A DNA stretch of 64,000 nt from Lithospermum erythrorhizon (lineage: Eukaryota; Streptophyta; Magnoliopsida; Boraginales; Boraginaceae), in contig JADFUC010002262.1 in the NCBI GenBank assembly GCA_019722365.1, positions 62,001 to 126,000 of the forward strand, read 5' to 3'. The notes under the pieces were generated by a model. That model had not been told where the DNA came from. It saw only the letters and a list, made by a program, of their open reading frames with translations, and ran no database searches. Every line of letters starts with the position of its first letter. The first letter of the stretch is position 1. Positions 1 to 12,544 of the stretch are shown here, piece by piece. The position numbers were made by a program, and so were the translations under genes.

Positions 1-4
1 ATTT

Positions 5-1810
5 TTGGGGTATAGTCCGTCACATAATGGGTATCGTTGCATGACTATTTCTACTAATCGGATTCATATTGCTAAGTTTGTAAAAAAAATTGAAAATGAT
101 TTTCCTGCTTCCACTAGTAAAGTCGTGGCTCATTCTCCTGGTGTAAGTGATATTCCAGTGTTAAGTGGTCATGCGTGGAGCGCTTTTGGGCGTGGTTATC
201 CTAGTATGTCATCATTGCATGTACCAATGCCAAATGTCCTTCCTCAAAATACAACTCATAGTCAGCCATCTCCACATGTACCATCTGTTGCCCCATCATC
301 ACCACAAATTTCAGCCCCTCGTTTTAACTCCCCGCCTCTTAACACACTCATGCCCCTCCCCACCTCCCTCCACCCACCTCGCCTCCTCTTCGCCTTTAAC
401 CCCTCGCACTGAACGTCAACCTCGCTACCTATCCTATCTCACCACGCCATACCTACCATCATATGTCCTTTTGCCCGCATCCGAAACCATCTCTCAAGAA
501 ACTAGCCCCTCATCCCCATGCTTTAACCGTTAGAACCACTAAGTCCGAACCTACCTGCTTCACTCAAGCCAATAAATGTCCATTTTGGCGGCAGGCTATG
601 GGTGAATAAATTAATGCTATTCTTCGTACTCATACCTGGTCGCTTGTCCCAGCTCACCCTTCTATGAACATTGTCGGATGTCGGTGGATATTTAGGTTGA
701 AAAGAGATTCTAGTGGACATGTTACACGTCGGCGAGCACGATTAGTGGCTAAAGGTAATCACCAAGTTTAAAGTCTTGATTTCACTGATACGTTTAGTAT
801 TGTTATTAAATCTGCTACAATTCATATCATTCTTTCTATTGTTGTTTCGTTTAATTGGCCCATTCATCAAATTGACATTCAAAATACATTTTTACATGGT
901 ACCTTAAATGAAACAAAGATATATGGCGCAACTCATGGTTTTATAGATGATGCATATGCTAATTATGTGTCATACGTATGCTAATTATGTGTCAAGTCTT
1001 TTCCTCATCTTGTATAATAACATGGTTGATCTTTGGCCAAGGCAAATATGACTAATTGTAAGCCGGTTTCCACCCCTATGGCCACAACGGAGCTTCCTCT
1101 ATCGGGGTCGACAGAGCCTCCTGATCCAACTTTATATCATCAACTAGTGGGTGGTTTAATATCTTACTCAATTCGTCCCGACTTGTCAGAGTGCCGATAA
1201 TCGGGTGCCAACATATGCATGCCCCTGAAGCGGTTCATTTTCTTTTGGTCAAACGAATCCTCCGATATGTCAAATCCACTTTGCATCTTGGTCTTCTCAT
1301 TTCCACATCAATCGACTTCACGGTTCAAAGCTGCTGATGCCAATCAAGGTGGTCGCTCTATTGATGTTCGATCTACATGCGGGTATGTTGTTTATTTGGG
1401 TCCTAATTGCTCCCTCAGGCGCCTAAGAAGCAACGCATTCATGGCACCTTCTGCCGATGGAATCTGAGTACAAGGCACTTGCTAATAGTTTTGCTGAAAT
1501 CTCTTGGTTGGTTTCCTTACTTGGTGAGTTGAATTTACCTGTATCTAAGCCTCCCATTCTGTGGTGCGATAACCTTGGGGCTACATATCTATCAGCTAAT
1601 CCTGTATTTCTTGCCCGCACAAAACACATTGAAATTGATTTTCACTTTGTTCGAGAGAAGGTGGCGCACAAACAGTTGCAAATTCAGTTCATTTCCCTAC
1701 TCACGACAAGCCATGGACCTTTCCCACTAAACCCCTCTCTTCCACTCGGTCTTCTTTCTTCAAGGACAAGCTTCGGCTATGTTCGAGGCCGCCTTCAGCT
1801 TGTGAGGGGA
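5..1810 (+). pseudogene. copia pol remnant (post-integrase, RT, RNase H)
   Basis: Three blocks in different frames can be read. Residues at 5-270 (VFLGYSPSHNGYRC-like) match the conserved segment just after the copia integrase core. From about 590 to 940 comes the N-terminal reverse transcriptase, with WRQAM, a WIFRLKRD block, RRRARLVAKG and QIDIQNTFLHG (family usually QLDVKNAFLHG), broken by stops. From about 1080 to 1810 comes the RT end and RNase H, with LPLSGSTEP, RSTCGYVVYLG, a short ESEYKALA block, [16 protein letters not shown] and a [15 protein letters not shown] block. The catalytic YVDD block of RT is missing; the sequence jumps over it near 960-1020, where a short direct duplication of 'atgctaattatgtgtca' sits. 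It is a dead polyprotein. Family assignment is firm, lineage is not. Confidence 0.85.
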
Positions 1811-1811
1811 G
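1803..1811 (+). other. polypurine tract of the copia element
   Basis: The run TGAGGGGAG directly follows the end of RNase H and precedes TATTTGATGACTC. Copia elements typically carry a GAGGGGGAG-like tract here as the plus-strand primer, with the 3' LTR starting next to it. Position and composition fit. Confidence 0.6.
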
Positions 1812-2400
1812 TATTTGATGACTCGACAGCCAACTCTCTATATGAGACTTTGACTTATTGTTATCAACACTTAGGATTGTGAGCTATCACTCGCATAGCT
1901 TATCGCCTCAAGTATTGTAAAATGGCACATAACTCTTGTTTGGATTCTCGTGATCAATATATACAAGTGGACCCCATATCGCCGAGAGTTTTGGTAAAAT
2001 TATTGTTGTCACTAATAGTGCTTTCAGATTCAACACATATTATATATTTTTTTCACACATCTTAATTTTTTGTAAAGATTACTTACTGCCACTTATCCTA
2101 CTTAGATGAGAGTCCCTTTATAGGCATTGGGTATCCTAGTAAAAATGTGTAATGTTATATATAATTAGTCCCCACTTTCAATCCTTCAAGGCGTCAATAA
2201 ACAAGGCATTGTGATGGTTTATCGCATATAGCTCTTTCCCTAGTCAAAGAGATAAGGAGTGAACTCATCAATTCAAGTTCTCAAGACATCATCTTGTAAA
2301 ACAATGCAAGGAGCATATTAATTCACAACATCAACATATCATTATACAAACAACATCAACATATCTCATTTTTTTAAACACGGCTCCCGCCTTTGTAAAT
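1812..2400 (+). repeat. putative 3' LTR of the copia element, truncated
   Basis: No coding sequence is visible. The stretch follows the purine tract and contains a TATA-like CCTTTATAGGC near 2113-2123, as expected of an LTR promoter. I cannot find its partner LTR or a clear CA end. It stops where the minus-strand gypsy LTR starts. Confidence 0.45.
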
Positions 2401-4846
2401 CCACTCCACCCCAAGTCGGCCGCCCGAGGTTAAGATCATTAACAACCTCAGATACCGTGAGTCACCAAACGACGGATACAATAACAAAGTAACCTCAACA
2501 CATTATCAAAATAAAACTCCTATTTCCATCGTGGGTGTTCCAACAATACATCCAACAAAAATAACAGACAACGTAACACAACCAAGATACATCATAAGGA
2601 ATGTATGACAAACTGCACTTCGCCAATACAATACAACACACCGCCTCAAAATATACAAAACGGCCAACAAAAAAGGAAATGACCGATTTAGGACTTCTAT
2701 GCCACCACCGCCTCACCTATGATCTCCACGCTAGCCAAAGAAACCGCCTCGCCCACCTCAATCCATCACTCCTAGAAACCTAGGCATTTAAACGCCCGCC
2801 CATGAGAATGTGGTGTCGCCTATTAAGCCGAGCGAATACAAATACCACGCATCGATTCCCATCATATATATTCATGCTATATATATATATATATAAATAT
2901 ATCATATGCACGTACATTAATCATGGTACTTATTAAATAACCTGGCCCACATATCACATAGATTTCTTTTATACAATGTTACACGACGCTATGTTAGATT
3001 ATATTCATAACTAATGCATATTCATTTAAGTGGAAACAATTCAACACACACAAAGTCACTGCCGAGGAATCCACCTCCACAGATAATACACATACGAGAA
3101 TCCACCTCCGAATAATACACATACGAGGAACCAACTCCAAATAATACACATACGAGGAACCTCCAAATAATACACATACGAGAATCCACCTCCAAATAAT
3201 ACACGTACGAGGAATCCACCTCCAAATAATCGGGATGAGTACCCAGCCCATCCTCCCGACTGAAAAGCTACACTCCCTCAACGCTACATATCACACCAAA
3301 CCTCCGAATCCACCTGGCTACCCACACAATATGCACACCACACCAAACCTCCCGGTCGGGTCACCACCGCCTCCGCAAATAACACATAAAGCAATCAAGC
3401 ACATCCGCACACGTACCACACACACAAAGATAATACCACACACAACATTACCAATAATAATTTCATAACATGAATTATATCCAAAACTATCTCATAATGT
3501 AACTCATAATCCTTCAATTATGTCATAACTACTTCATAATCATAGTTATCTCATAATGTCAATCAAATTCGCTTATTTCATAATATGCATCATAAATCAC
3601 AATTTCCACATAATATCAATCATAGTCACACAATACACATATCAGAATAGTCTCAAACAACACATGAAAAATATATAACATGATATATATATATGAAAGC
3701 GTCCTCATCGTGAGATTTGTACTACCTCAAAGCCCAAAAGTAGTAATGATAGTTTCCATGAGTCCTCAGGTTGCATCCAGCTCAACTCCTATTTAAAAAA
3801 ATTACATTATAACACATTCTCGCACAACTTCACTTAACATCTATATAAACCCCGAGTGTTATACCCCGTCTCACGATTCAAATTTACAACTCTTAGCAAT
3901 CATCCTATTCCCAAGATTGATATACACTTCTAACATTCCAACGTAACTATATTCCAATCGCCAACCTCGAAAAATCTCAATATTCGTCATCACCTTATTA
4001 CCCCAACAATAACATCTTAAGCACATTCTAATCAATCTAGCAATCAATTAACAACTAATTAACCCATTAAATACAACCTCCAATTCAAGCACTAATTACC
4101 ATACGAACTTTTTCCAAAACTTCCTCAACTCCGCTCTCTACTCTATCCATATCCAAACCAACAATTCTATACCCAATTCAACTATATTAAAGTCCTCTAA
4201 CCTCATATTACCATTTAAAGTCAATTTAAGAAAAGTCAATAAAAGTCAACATACAACTTACAATTCACTTTCTAACCCCAATAACTACTCAAAATCACCT
4301 CTAATCCCTTCCCCGATACTTCTCTGGGATAACAATTATATACCATAATAAAATCAAGATCTAAAAGTCAACACAAAAGTCAAACTATATAGAAGTCAAC
4401 TCAAGCTTTAAAATGACGTAGATTCAAGATTAAACTCATACCTTTTAACCTTAAGACGGGGAACAAGATTCGAGGGCGAATCCAACAAGTTTTACCAAGA
4501 AAAATGGAAGAAAATTCTATTGTTTGAGAGCTGGGGTTTCGCCATTCTCAGGGAGAAGTTAAGAAAAAGTTTTGGCAGGATAAGCTCAAATGATGATAAG
4601 TATAAGTATTAAGGTAGTGGGAAAGTGGGGGCCCTTATGGAGTTTGGTTTCGCTTTGTCAGCAAATTTCGCCTATCTCTGCCACTAACCTAATTCGAACA
4701 CGATCACACTAAATTTCTATTCTCAAACATATACCTGCCCCACCCATATTATCATTATTCCATTAAAAATTTTAACTTTAACAAGAAAACACTCAACCGG
4801 CAACTAGAACTACATTAAGAAAAAACTTATACGGAACGTTATTTTG
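2401..4846 (-). repeat. 3' LTR of gypsy element 1
   Basis: This matches 9789-12237 over its whole length, including the CTCCACCCCAAGTCGGCCGCC start on the plus strand, a tandem-repeat block, the AATATATCATATGCACG stretch and the AACTTATAC end. It carries many small insertions and deletions relative to its partner. Read on the minus strand, the start corresponds to the TGTAATAACCC type seen in the other gypsy LTRs of this window, here degraded. Confidence 0.9.
3064..3229 (+). repeat. tandem repeat block inside LTR (left copy)
   Basis: About five to six imperfect copies of a unit of roughly 29 bases containing AATCCACCTCC and AATAATACACATACGAGG. The same block occurs in the partner LTR at 10447-10615, so it predates the insertion. 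Confidence 0.8.
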
Positions 4847-4856
4847 GCCTCCCCTT
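4847..4856 (-). other. polypurine tract of gypsy element 1
   Basis: The minus strand reads AAGGGGAGGC directly before the 3' LTR. Position and purine content fit the plus-strand primer of an LTR retrotransposon. Confidence 0.6.
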
Positions 4857-4930
4857 ATCTAATAAAAATTTCTGCCCCTCGAAATTTACTCAACCCCCCA
4901 CGCACTCGCATCTAATACATTTATTCAACC

Positions 4931-7900
4931 TCATAGTAATTCATATACTATACATATTATAGTACAAAGAACTAACTCTTCGCTCAAGAGATGTGGATAT
5001 CGACCGACATCCTCCTCTCGTTCCCATGTAGCTTCCTCCACTCGTTGATTTCGCCACAACACCTTCACTAAAGCCACAACTTTATTTCGCAACACTTTTT
5101 CCTTACGATCAAGAATTTTCACCGGTTTCTCTTCATACGTAAGGTCCTCCCCAAGCTCCACTGCTGCGAATTTCAAGATACGGGATTCATCCGGGATATA
5201 TTTTCAAACATGACACACGGAAGACATTATGAATTTCGTCTAATGCCGGGAGGCACGCCTAAACGAGCAGGCCACCGGACCAACTCGCCACACCAATATA
5301 TCGTGGACTCAACTTCCCTCTCTCTTCCCCAATCTCAACACACCTTTCCACACGGGATATTCTCAAGAATACTTTATCACCGATTTCAAAGGTTAAATCC
5401 ACCCGCTAATTTATCTCGTGACATCTTTTGTCTATCCCCGCGCCACTTTCGTGTGTCAGATCAATTTTATTCTCTCTCCACCGACCTTTCCACCAACTCT
5501 GAACCGTACACTTTTCTATCTCCTACTTCATTCCAACAAACTGGAGTCCTACATTTCCTGCCATACAATGCCTCAAATGGTGCCATCCCAATACTGGCGT
5601 GGAAACTATTATTATATGCAAACTCCATTTTAGGCAATTCATCATCCCAATTCTAAAAATTAAATACACAAAGCCCGCAACATGTCCCCCCCTCCTCCAA
5701 TGTTTGGAATTGTTCTCTCCGACGCCCATCCGATCGCTGTGATGAAATGATGTACTCAATCGACCGTCCCCATCGATTCTGAAATCCTTTCCAAAACTGA
5801 GGTGAATCCGCATCTCGATCCGATACAACGGATACCGGCACTCCATGTAATCGTTAATAACCGGGTCCACATACAACCCGCCCAACTACTAGACCGTGAG
5901 TCGATTTAATTGGTAAGAATGAGCCGATTTTGACAATACTAAACTATCACCCAAATGCTATCATTCTTCAACGCCCCAGAAGTCCAAAAACAAAGTCCAT
6001 CGCATTATGCTCCCAAGTCCACTCTGAATAGAAGGGTCGCAATAGCCCGGGGCTGACGCTCTGTTCTATTTTCACCGTTGACAAGCTCGACATTTTGATA
6101 CAAATTCAAAGAATTTCCCTCTTCATGTCGGGGCCACCCAATACACTCTGCCTAAGCCTCTATACATCTTCAGACCAAATCTTGACAGATACTTGAGCTG
6201 GAGACATGGGCTTCGGCCCAAATCTCCTTTTTCAACTCCGTAGAATAAGGCACCTAATAATCTACTACGCATCAGGAAGTGGCTCCATCCTCTCTCACCA
6301 CAAAGTCCGATTCTGCCTCCTCGCTTTACCTCCACTATTTTTTAAATTTCTCATCTTTTGTTGTTCCTCAAGTATTCGATCAAAAGAACCGGGTCGAACT
6401 CTTATTTGTGCCAACAAACCGCCATCGACTCCCTAATCCGAATTAACACCGAAGCCGCTTTCATTTCATTTAATGGCTCCCTTAATCTTCCCCACGACTC
6501 AATGCACCACCATACCTGGCCTGACGATACTCAATGGAAAACATCATAATCGGTGATAACTCCATCCACCTTCGGGCCGCCAGTTCAAATCTCTGTCGGG
6601 AGGTATTTCAAACTTTTGTGATCAGTATAAAATTTTGCAAGTCACCCCATACAAATAATGCCTCCAAATCTTAAGTGCGAACACAATCGCAGCTAGTTCC
6701 AAATCGTGCGTCGGATAGTTTTTCTCATGATTTCTCAGCTGTCGCGATGCACATGCCACCACCTTACCATGTTGCGATTAGCACACATCCCAACCCCCCC
6801 CGACGCGACGCATCACTATATTAATTTACATAGCTTATCCCGTCCTCGACGGAAGAGTCAATACCGCGCGGTAGTCAATTTCTTTCAACTCATTAAAGCA
6901 CCGTTCACAATCCTCACTCCAAACAAATGGAACTCCCTTTCTAGTCAACTCTGCATGGGCGCTGCACACCGGTAAGTCTTGTATAAATCTCCGATAGTAT
7001 CCCGCTAGACCCGTAAACTCCGTGATTTCAAGAACACTAGCTGGTCGCTCCTACCATCATGCCCAACCTGAGGATCAACACTTGTCTCCTCGAAATCACA
7101 TGGCCCGTAAACCCGCATTTTCTCAACCGTAATTCACACTTGGAAAATTTAGCATACAATTCATTTTTCCTCAAAGTCTCCAAAGACTATCCTCACAAAT
7201 GTTCTTCATGCTCTCCCTCACTACCGTAATATATCAAAATGTCGCCACGAACACCACCACAAATTTATCCAAGTAAAGAGCGAATTCGATTCATAAGGTC
7301 CATAACGCCGCAAAGCATTTGTCAACCTTAAACGCATTACCAAAACTCCTAGTGCCTTATATCTTGTTCTAAATGCCGACTTCGATACATCATCCTCCTT
7401 AATCCTCAACTGATGATACCCTGACCTCAAGTCAATCTTAGAAAATACCCGGGCATCCCTCAATTGATCAAACAGATCATCAATCCTAGGCAACGGATAT
7501 CGATTCTTAATTGTGACTTTATTCAACTGCCTATAATCGATACACAACCTCAGAGATCCATCCTTCTTCTTGACAAATAACACAGGAGCACCCCAAGGTG
7601 AACTACTCGGGTCGAATGAATCTCTTTATCCAACAATTCCCGCACTGCTTAATTCCTTCTGCTCAACTCCGCTAGAGCCATTCTCTATAAGGTGCCATGG
7701 AAATCGGAGTAGTACCAGTGAATTAATTCTATGGAAAAACTCCACCTCTCGCATGAGGAAGTCCCGGCAATTCTCAGAAACACATCAACATATTCTCTCA
7801 CAACACGCACCTCCCTCGATCGACCTTCTCCTTATTGCGGTTTCCACAAATACGAAAGCAAAGATAACCAACACATCCACTTTCAAGATCTTATGGGCAA

Positions 7901-8240
7901 CTAAGTGAAATGACAAGAGGAAAGAATTTTTCTATCACCTGGTGAAGAAGATTTTAGATTTACCAGACTAGATATTTCAATCTTCTAAGATGACAATCTA
8001 TCACCGCATGATGTCTCTCTAACCAATCCATTCCTGCACAAGATCAAAATCATTCATCTCAAAGGTAATAAATCTATCTCCAAACATTGATTTTCAATAC
8101 TTATAGTGGAAATTTCTAAGTACCTCATCAATCTTACCCACTTTCCAATTCGAGTTAGAATTAGAAGTGTCTAGCAAGAATTTCACGAAGTTTTAGGAAT
8201 ACGCTGGGAAAATTTCAGATATGAAAAGAATGCAGTCTAA
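4931..8240 (-). pseudogene. pol of gypsy element 1 (protease to chromodomain), broken
   Basis: From right to left the pieces are: the protease-RT linker, of which only traces are left near 7950-8240; reverse transcriptase at 7221-7620; an RNase H trace near 6830-7020; integrase core fragments near 5650-6010; and a C-terminal chromodomain-like piece at 4931-5176. RT shows [43 protein letters not shown] and [15 protein letters not shown], all diagnostic of Ty3/gypsy. The integrase fragment VVSDRDA...FWKGFQ carries a catalytic-region aspartate. The FADD/YIDD catalytic block of RT is destroyed by shifts near 7221-7330. The 4931-5176 piece has EEKPVKILDRKEKVLRNK and VEEATWERE, the typical tail of plant chromoviral integrases. 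Confidence 0.85.
7221..7620 (-). pseudogene. reverse transcriptase core of gypsy element 1
   Basis: This is the longest well-preserved coding piece of the element. It runs from the [16 protein letters not shown] block through the first catalytic aspartate region ([13 protein letters not shown]) to SAFRTRY. After this the reading frame loses the family pattern: the [16 protein letters not shown] block appears only as a distorted [17 protein letters not shown] would copy element RNA into DNA in cytoplasmic particles. It is inactive as read. Confidence 0.9.
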
Positions 8241-9730
8241 TCAAACAAGACTTTTGCTTCCAAACCCACATAAATGTAAAGTACCAAGCGACCACCCCTG
8301 GGGAATCCTGAGCCTCAAGCAGTAATCAAGAACATCCGCCTCATCCACTGGGCCCGCACCATCCCCGTCTACCCCAAAGAATCCCATTACCCTGACACTA
8401 CTCCCAACTCCACGCCCAAAGCTTCCTCTACCGCTGGATCTAATTCTCCACGACTTCTTTGATAGTTCTCCTCGCTCGGCCGCCTTTGAGGAAATGCTAG
8501 CACTCCCACTCAACACTCGTCTCTCGGGACAATCAAATTTAATGTCTCTTCCCCGGCGATATCGAGCAATGTACTCACAACCCTGCCTCGGCATTCCGGG
8601 CAGCCTCTCGCGAATTCTAAGCATCACAACGAAACACCCATAGTCACTGGGCCCCTCGATAACCTTCTCCGAGATCCCGGACCGATGAAAAGACCCGGCA
8701 TGTAAAACGTAGCGCTAATCGAGAATTAGTAACAGAGTTAATCGAACCGACTCTACTGTAACGTCGCTGGGCCGCGACGGACGTCCCTAAACCCGTAACT
8801 CGACTGCCACCATCTTGAAGCATCATATCTTCCTCTTTTCTCCCCACTCAATCGACACACTCACCAAATCCATCTCTGTAAGGCATCATTCACCAGCTTC
8901 ATGGAAAGTTGTATAGCTTCTTGGAGTGACAACCCGCGCGGATCTCCCAAATTATTCCGTCCCCGACCTCTCAATCCTCTTCCCTCAAGAGATTCACCTC
9001 TCGAAGTGTATCGGCGTAGATCACCGAATCATTTCTGTAGTCGCTATACTCCCCGCCTCCTTGCTCGAAATGATCAATTCTCTCTCTAGAGCCGACATAT
9101 ACGCACTCCAAGACAAAAGCTCCCCAAAATAATTCCACGAACCGATCCCACAACACCGTGTCCGCCAAATTAAATCAAAGATCGGTGTACATTCTCCCAC
9201 CAATCTCAGCCCACCGCCAGAATCAGGAAAGCCGCGAATATGGTCCTCAACTCCCTGGGCAAGAATTCCCATAGGCTCAAATATACTCTCCAAGTCTCGA
9301 ATGAATTCTAATGCCCGGATAGAGAATCAGCCCGCAAATCTCGCGGTCCCGCCTTTAAAGCGGTCAGCCAACTTACTCTTGACTCCCACTTCCTCGGCCC
9401 AGCCGACAGCACTACGGTGTCTCTACTCCACCAATATTTACCCTAATCCTCGTGGCCCGACACTAGGCCCACTACCCACACGCATCCACATTTTCTCAAG
9501 CGACTCGCACCTCTACCATCTCCGGCACCCTACCACCTCTCGCACTCCTTACCACCTTCCGTACCTCGCAGCCTCCCCGCCGCGCCTTGCCGCACCTCCG
9601 GCAACACCTACCCGACTGCACTCCACGCGCGGCATCCTCAATGCCTATAAATAACAAAAGAAAGGAAGGATCGAATCTCACAAGAAAAAATCCAATATCG
9701 ACAACTCCCTTAACAACTATCAACCTAGGC
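8241..9730 (-). pseudogene. gag of gypsy element 1, frameshifted
   Basis: The capsid-like part is seen near 9021-9293 on the minus strand (ESIFEPMGI, then YMSALERELIISSKEA), in more than one frame. The ESIFEPMGI block is shared with gag of the second gypsy element at 38070. A zinc-knuckle remnant follows near 8530-8600 (CEYIARYRRGRDIKFDCPER), where the usual C-x2-C-x4-H-x4-C spacing is lost but the last D-C-P is kept. The product would be the nucleocapsid/capsid polyprotein that packages element RNA. Proline-rich and arginine-rich low-complexity stretches near 9500-9730 match the N-terminal gag leader. The protein is non-functional. Confidence 0.75.
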
Positions 9731-9768
9731 ACATAACCACACAGACACCATAAAGACCCCGAAACTGT

Positions 9769-9780
9769 GCTCGATACTAA
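9769..9780 (-). other. primer-binding site of gypsy element 1
   Basis: On the minus strand, just inside the 5' LTR, the sequence reads TTTAGTATCGAGCAC. This is close to TGGTATCAGAGCAC, the usual plant site that pairs with the 3' end of initiator methionine tRNA. It differs by a G-to-A change and a missing A. Confidence 0.6.
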
Positions 9781-9788
9781 AATTAGAA

Positions 9789-12237
9789 CGACTCCACCCC
9801 AAGTCGGCCGCCTATGCTAAGATCATTAACAACCTGTATACCGTGTAGCCACCAAACGACGATACAATAACAAAGTAACTCACGACATTATCAAAATAAA
9901 CCTTATTTCCATCGTGGGCGCTCCAACAATACATCCAACAAAATACCGCATAAATATAACACAAATCCAAGTACATCATAAGTGAAGCGATGACAACCGT
10001 AATTCTGCCAATACAATACAACACACCCGCCTCAAAATATACAAAACGGCCAACAAAAAGGAAACGACCGATGAGGACTTCCTATGCCACCACCGTCTCA
10101 CCCATGATCTCCACGCCAGCCTCAAAGAAACCGCCCGCCACCTCAACGATCACCTTAAACCTAGGGCAATTTAAACGCCCGCCCATGTAATAGGCCAAAT
10201 TATTGTCGAGCTTAATACAAATACCACAGCATCGATTCCATCATATATAATCATGCTTATATATATATATAAATATATCATATGCACGTACATTAATCAG
10301 TGGTACTTATTAAATAATCCCACCACATATCACATAGATTCTCCTTATACAATGTTACACGACGCTTATACACACACGAGGATTATATTCATAACTAATG
10401 CATATTCATTTAAGTGGAAACAATCTCAACACACAAAGTCATCAAGCGAGGAATCCACCTCCACAGATACACACATACGAGAATCCACTCCGAATAATAC
10501 ACATATGAATCCACCTCCAAATAATACACATACGAGGAATCCACCTCCAAATAATACACATATGAGGAATCCACCGTAAATAATACACGCATGAGGAATC
10601 CACCTCCAAATAATCGAGAGGCCTCCAGCCTCCATCCTCCTAATTACAAGGCCAAGAATTTCAACGCGCATATCACACCAAACCTCCCGAATCCACGCGC
10701 TACCCACACAATATGCACACCACACCAAACCTCCCGGTCGGGTCACCACCGCCTCCGCAAATAACACATAAAGCAATCACAACATCCGCACGCCCACACA
10801 CACACACAAAGACACGCCCACACACAAAGACACGCCCACACACACTTCATAACATGAATTATATCCAAACTATCTCATAATGTAATCCTTATAACTCAAT
10901 TATGTCATAACATACTTCATAATCATAGTTATCTCATAATGTCAATCAAATCTCGTTATTTCATAATATGCATCATAAATCACAATTTCCACATAATATC
11001 AATCATAGTCACACAATACACATATCAGAATAGTCTCAAACAACACATGAAAAATATATAAATACGATATATATATATATATGAAAGGTCCCCATCGCGA
11101 GATTTGTACTCACCTCTCGAGCCCAAAAAGTAGTAATGATAGCTCTATGCAATTTCAAGCAAGCATCCGTGCTCAACTCCTCATTTAAAAAAAAATTATA
11201 CATTATAACACATTCCTCAGTAATAACTTAACATCTATATAAACCTCGAGCGTTATACTCGGCCTCACGATTCAAATTTACAACTCTTAGCAATCATCCT
11301 ATTCCCAAGATCGATATACACTTCTAACATTCCAACGTAACTATATATTCCAATCGCCAATCAAAAAATCTCAATATTCAGCCATCACCTTTATTACCCC
11401 AACACTAATAATATCTTAAGCATATTTCTAATCTAATCTAGCAATCAATTAACAACTAATTAACCCATTAAATACAACCTCCAATTCAAGCACTAATTAC
11501 CATACGAACTTTTTCCAAACTTCCTCAACCCAATCTCTACCTATCCATATCCAAACCAACAATTTTACACCAATTCAACTATATTAAAGTCCTCTAACCT
11601 CATATTACCATTTAAAGTCAATTTAAGAAAAAGTCAATAAAGTCAACATACAACCTTACACCACTTTCTAACCCCAATAACTACTCAAAATCACCTCTAA
11701 TCCCTTCCCCGATACTTAGATAACACTATATACCATAATAAATCAAGATCTAAAAGTCAACACAAAAGTCAAACTATATGTAAAGTCAACTCGCTTTAAA
11801 TGACGAGATTTGAAGATTAAAACTCATACCTTGTTAACCTTAAGACGGGGAACAAGATTGGTGGTGAACCAACAAGTTTTACCAAGAAAATGGAAGAAAA
11901 TTTTATTGTTTGAGAGCTGTGGGTTTCGCCATTCTCAGGAGTAAGAAGAAAAAGTTTTGGTGATAAGGTTAAATGATGATAAGTATAAGTATTAGTGGTA
12001 GGTGGAAAGTTGGGGCCTTAAGTGAGTTTGGTTTCGCTGACAAGAAATTTCGCTTCTCTATTCTGGGCTTACCAACCTAATTCGAACACGACTCACACTA
12101 AATTTCTATTCTCAAACATAATACCGCTTCCACCCATATTATCATTATTCATTAAAAATTTTAACTTTAACAAAAGAAAACACTCAACCGGCAACTAATA
12201 GCATTGGGAAAAAAACTTATACGAACGGGTTATTTCT
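9789..12237 (-). repeat. 5' LTR of gypsy element 1
   Basis: Partner of 2401-4846 with nearly the same length (2449 against 2446 bases). It lies upstream of gag on the minus strand and next to the primer-binding site, so it is the promoter-bearing copy. It has a (TA)n run near 10258-10276 and the same tandem-repeat block as its partner. Confidence 0.9.
10447..10615 (+). repeat. tandem repeat block inside LTR (right copy)
   Basis: Imperfect copies of the same AATCCACCTCC / AATAATACACATA unit as in 3064-3229. Copy boundaries differ slightly between the two LTRs, consistent with slippage since insertion. Confidence 0.8.
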
Positions 12238-12544
12238 AATGTCAAGCGAGGAGGGGATCGGATAGTGTACAACTACTTAAGAGAGATGCTTCCTAATTAA
12301 TTCAAGAACGGTGGAAATATTATCTATTAATTCACAATATAAGTGTATGTGTATTAAACGTTGGATGAAGATTGGAGATGATGCAAGAATAGCATACACT
12401 ATAGTAAGCATGTTAGAAAATGTTATACACTTTAAATATGTAGCGAATAGTAGTATTAAAATGTCAAAAGCTTGAATTGATTTACCTTAAGGACTTTATA
12501 TGATCCCATTCTTCTATACAATTGCACCCTTAGTGCTTTAACAA
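12238..12544. other. no gene seen; 3' flank of the CCB3 copy
   Basis: AT-rich sequence between the gypsy 5' LTR and the CCB3 copy. I see no coding frame, terminal repeat or RNA gene. Confidence 0.5.

Larger units (their letters stand above)
1..2400 (+). mobile_element. Ty1/copia retrotransposon, 3' part, decayed
   Basis: The window opens inside the polyprotein of a copia-type LTR retrotransposon. The order of recognisable pieces is the segment after the integrase core, reverse transcriptase, RNase H, a purine-rich tract and then LTR-like DNA, which is the copia order. The 5' part lies outside the window. The right side is cut by the gypsy element that begins near 2401. Several stops and frame changes show that it is non-functional. 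Confidence 0.85.
2401..12237 (-). mobile_element. Ty3/gypsy retrotransposon 1, full-length but dead, minus strand
   Basis: Two long direct repeats of about 2.45 kb (2401-4846 and 9789-12237) flank a region coding on the minus strand for gag, zinc knuckle, reverse transcriptase, RNase H, integrase and a chromodomain-like tail, in gypsy order from right to left. A primer-binding site lies beside the right LTR and a purine tract beside the left one, so the 5' LTR is the right-hand copy. All coding parts carry stops and shifts. The RT-integrase order and chromodomain-like end suggest a chromovirus such as Tekay; that lineage call is inference. No matching 5-bp target duplication is visible (left flank TAAAT, right flank AATGT). 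Confidence 0.9.

Noticed and set aside
3064..3229. Possible CRISPR-like array (regular repeats of about 29 bases)
   Set aside because: The repeats are contiguous with no unique spacers, are shared by both LTRs of a plant retrotransposon, and no cas genes exist here.
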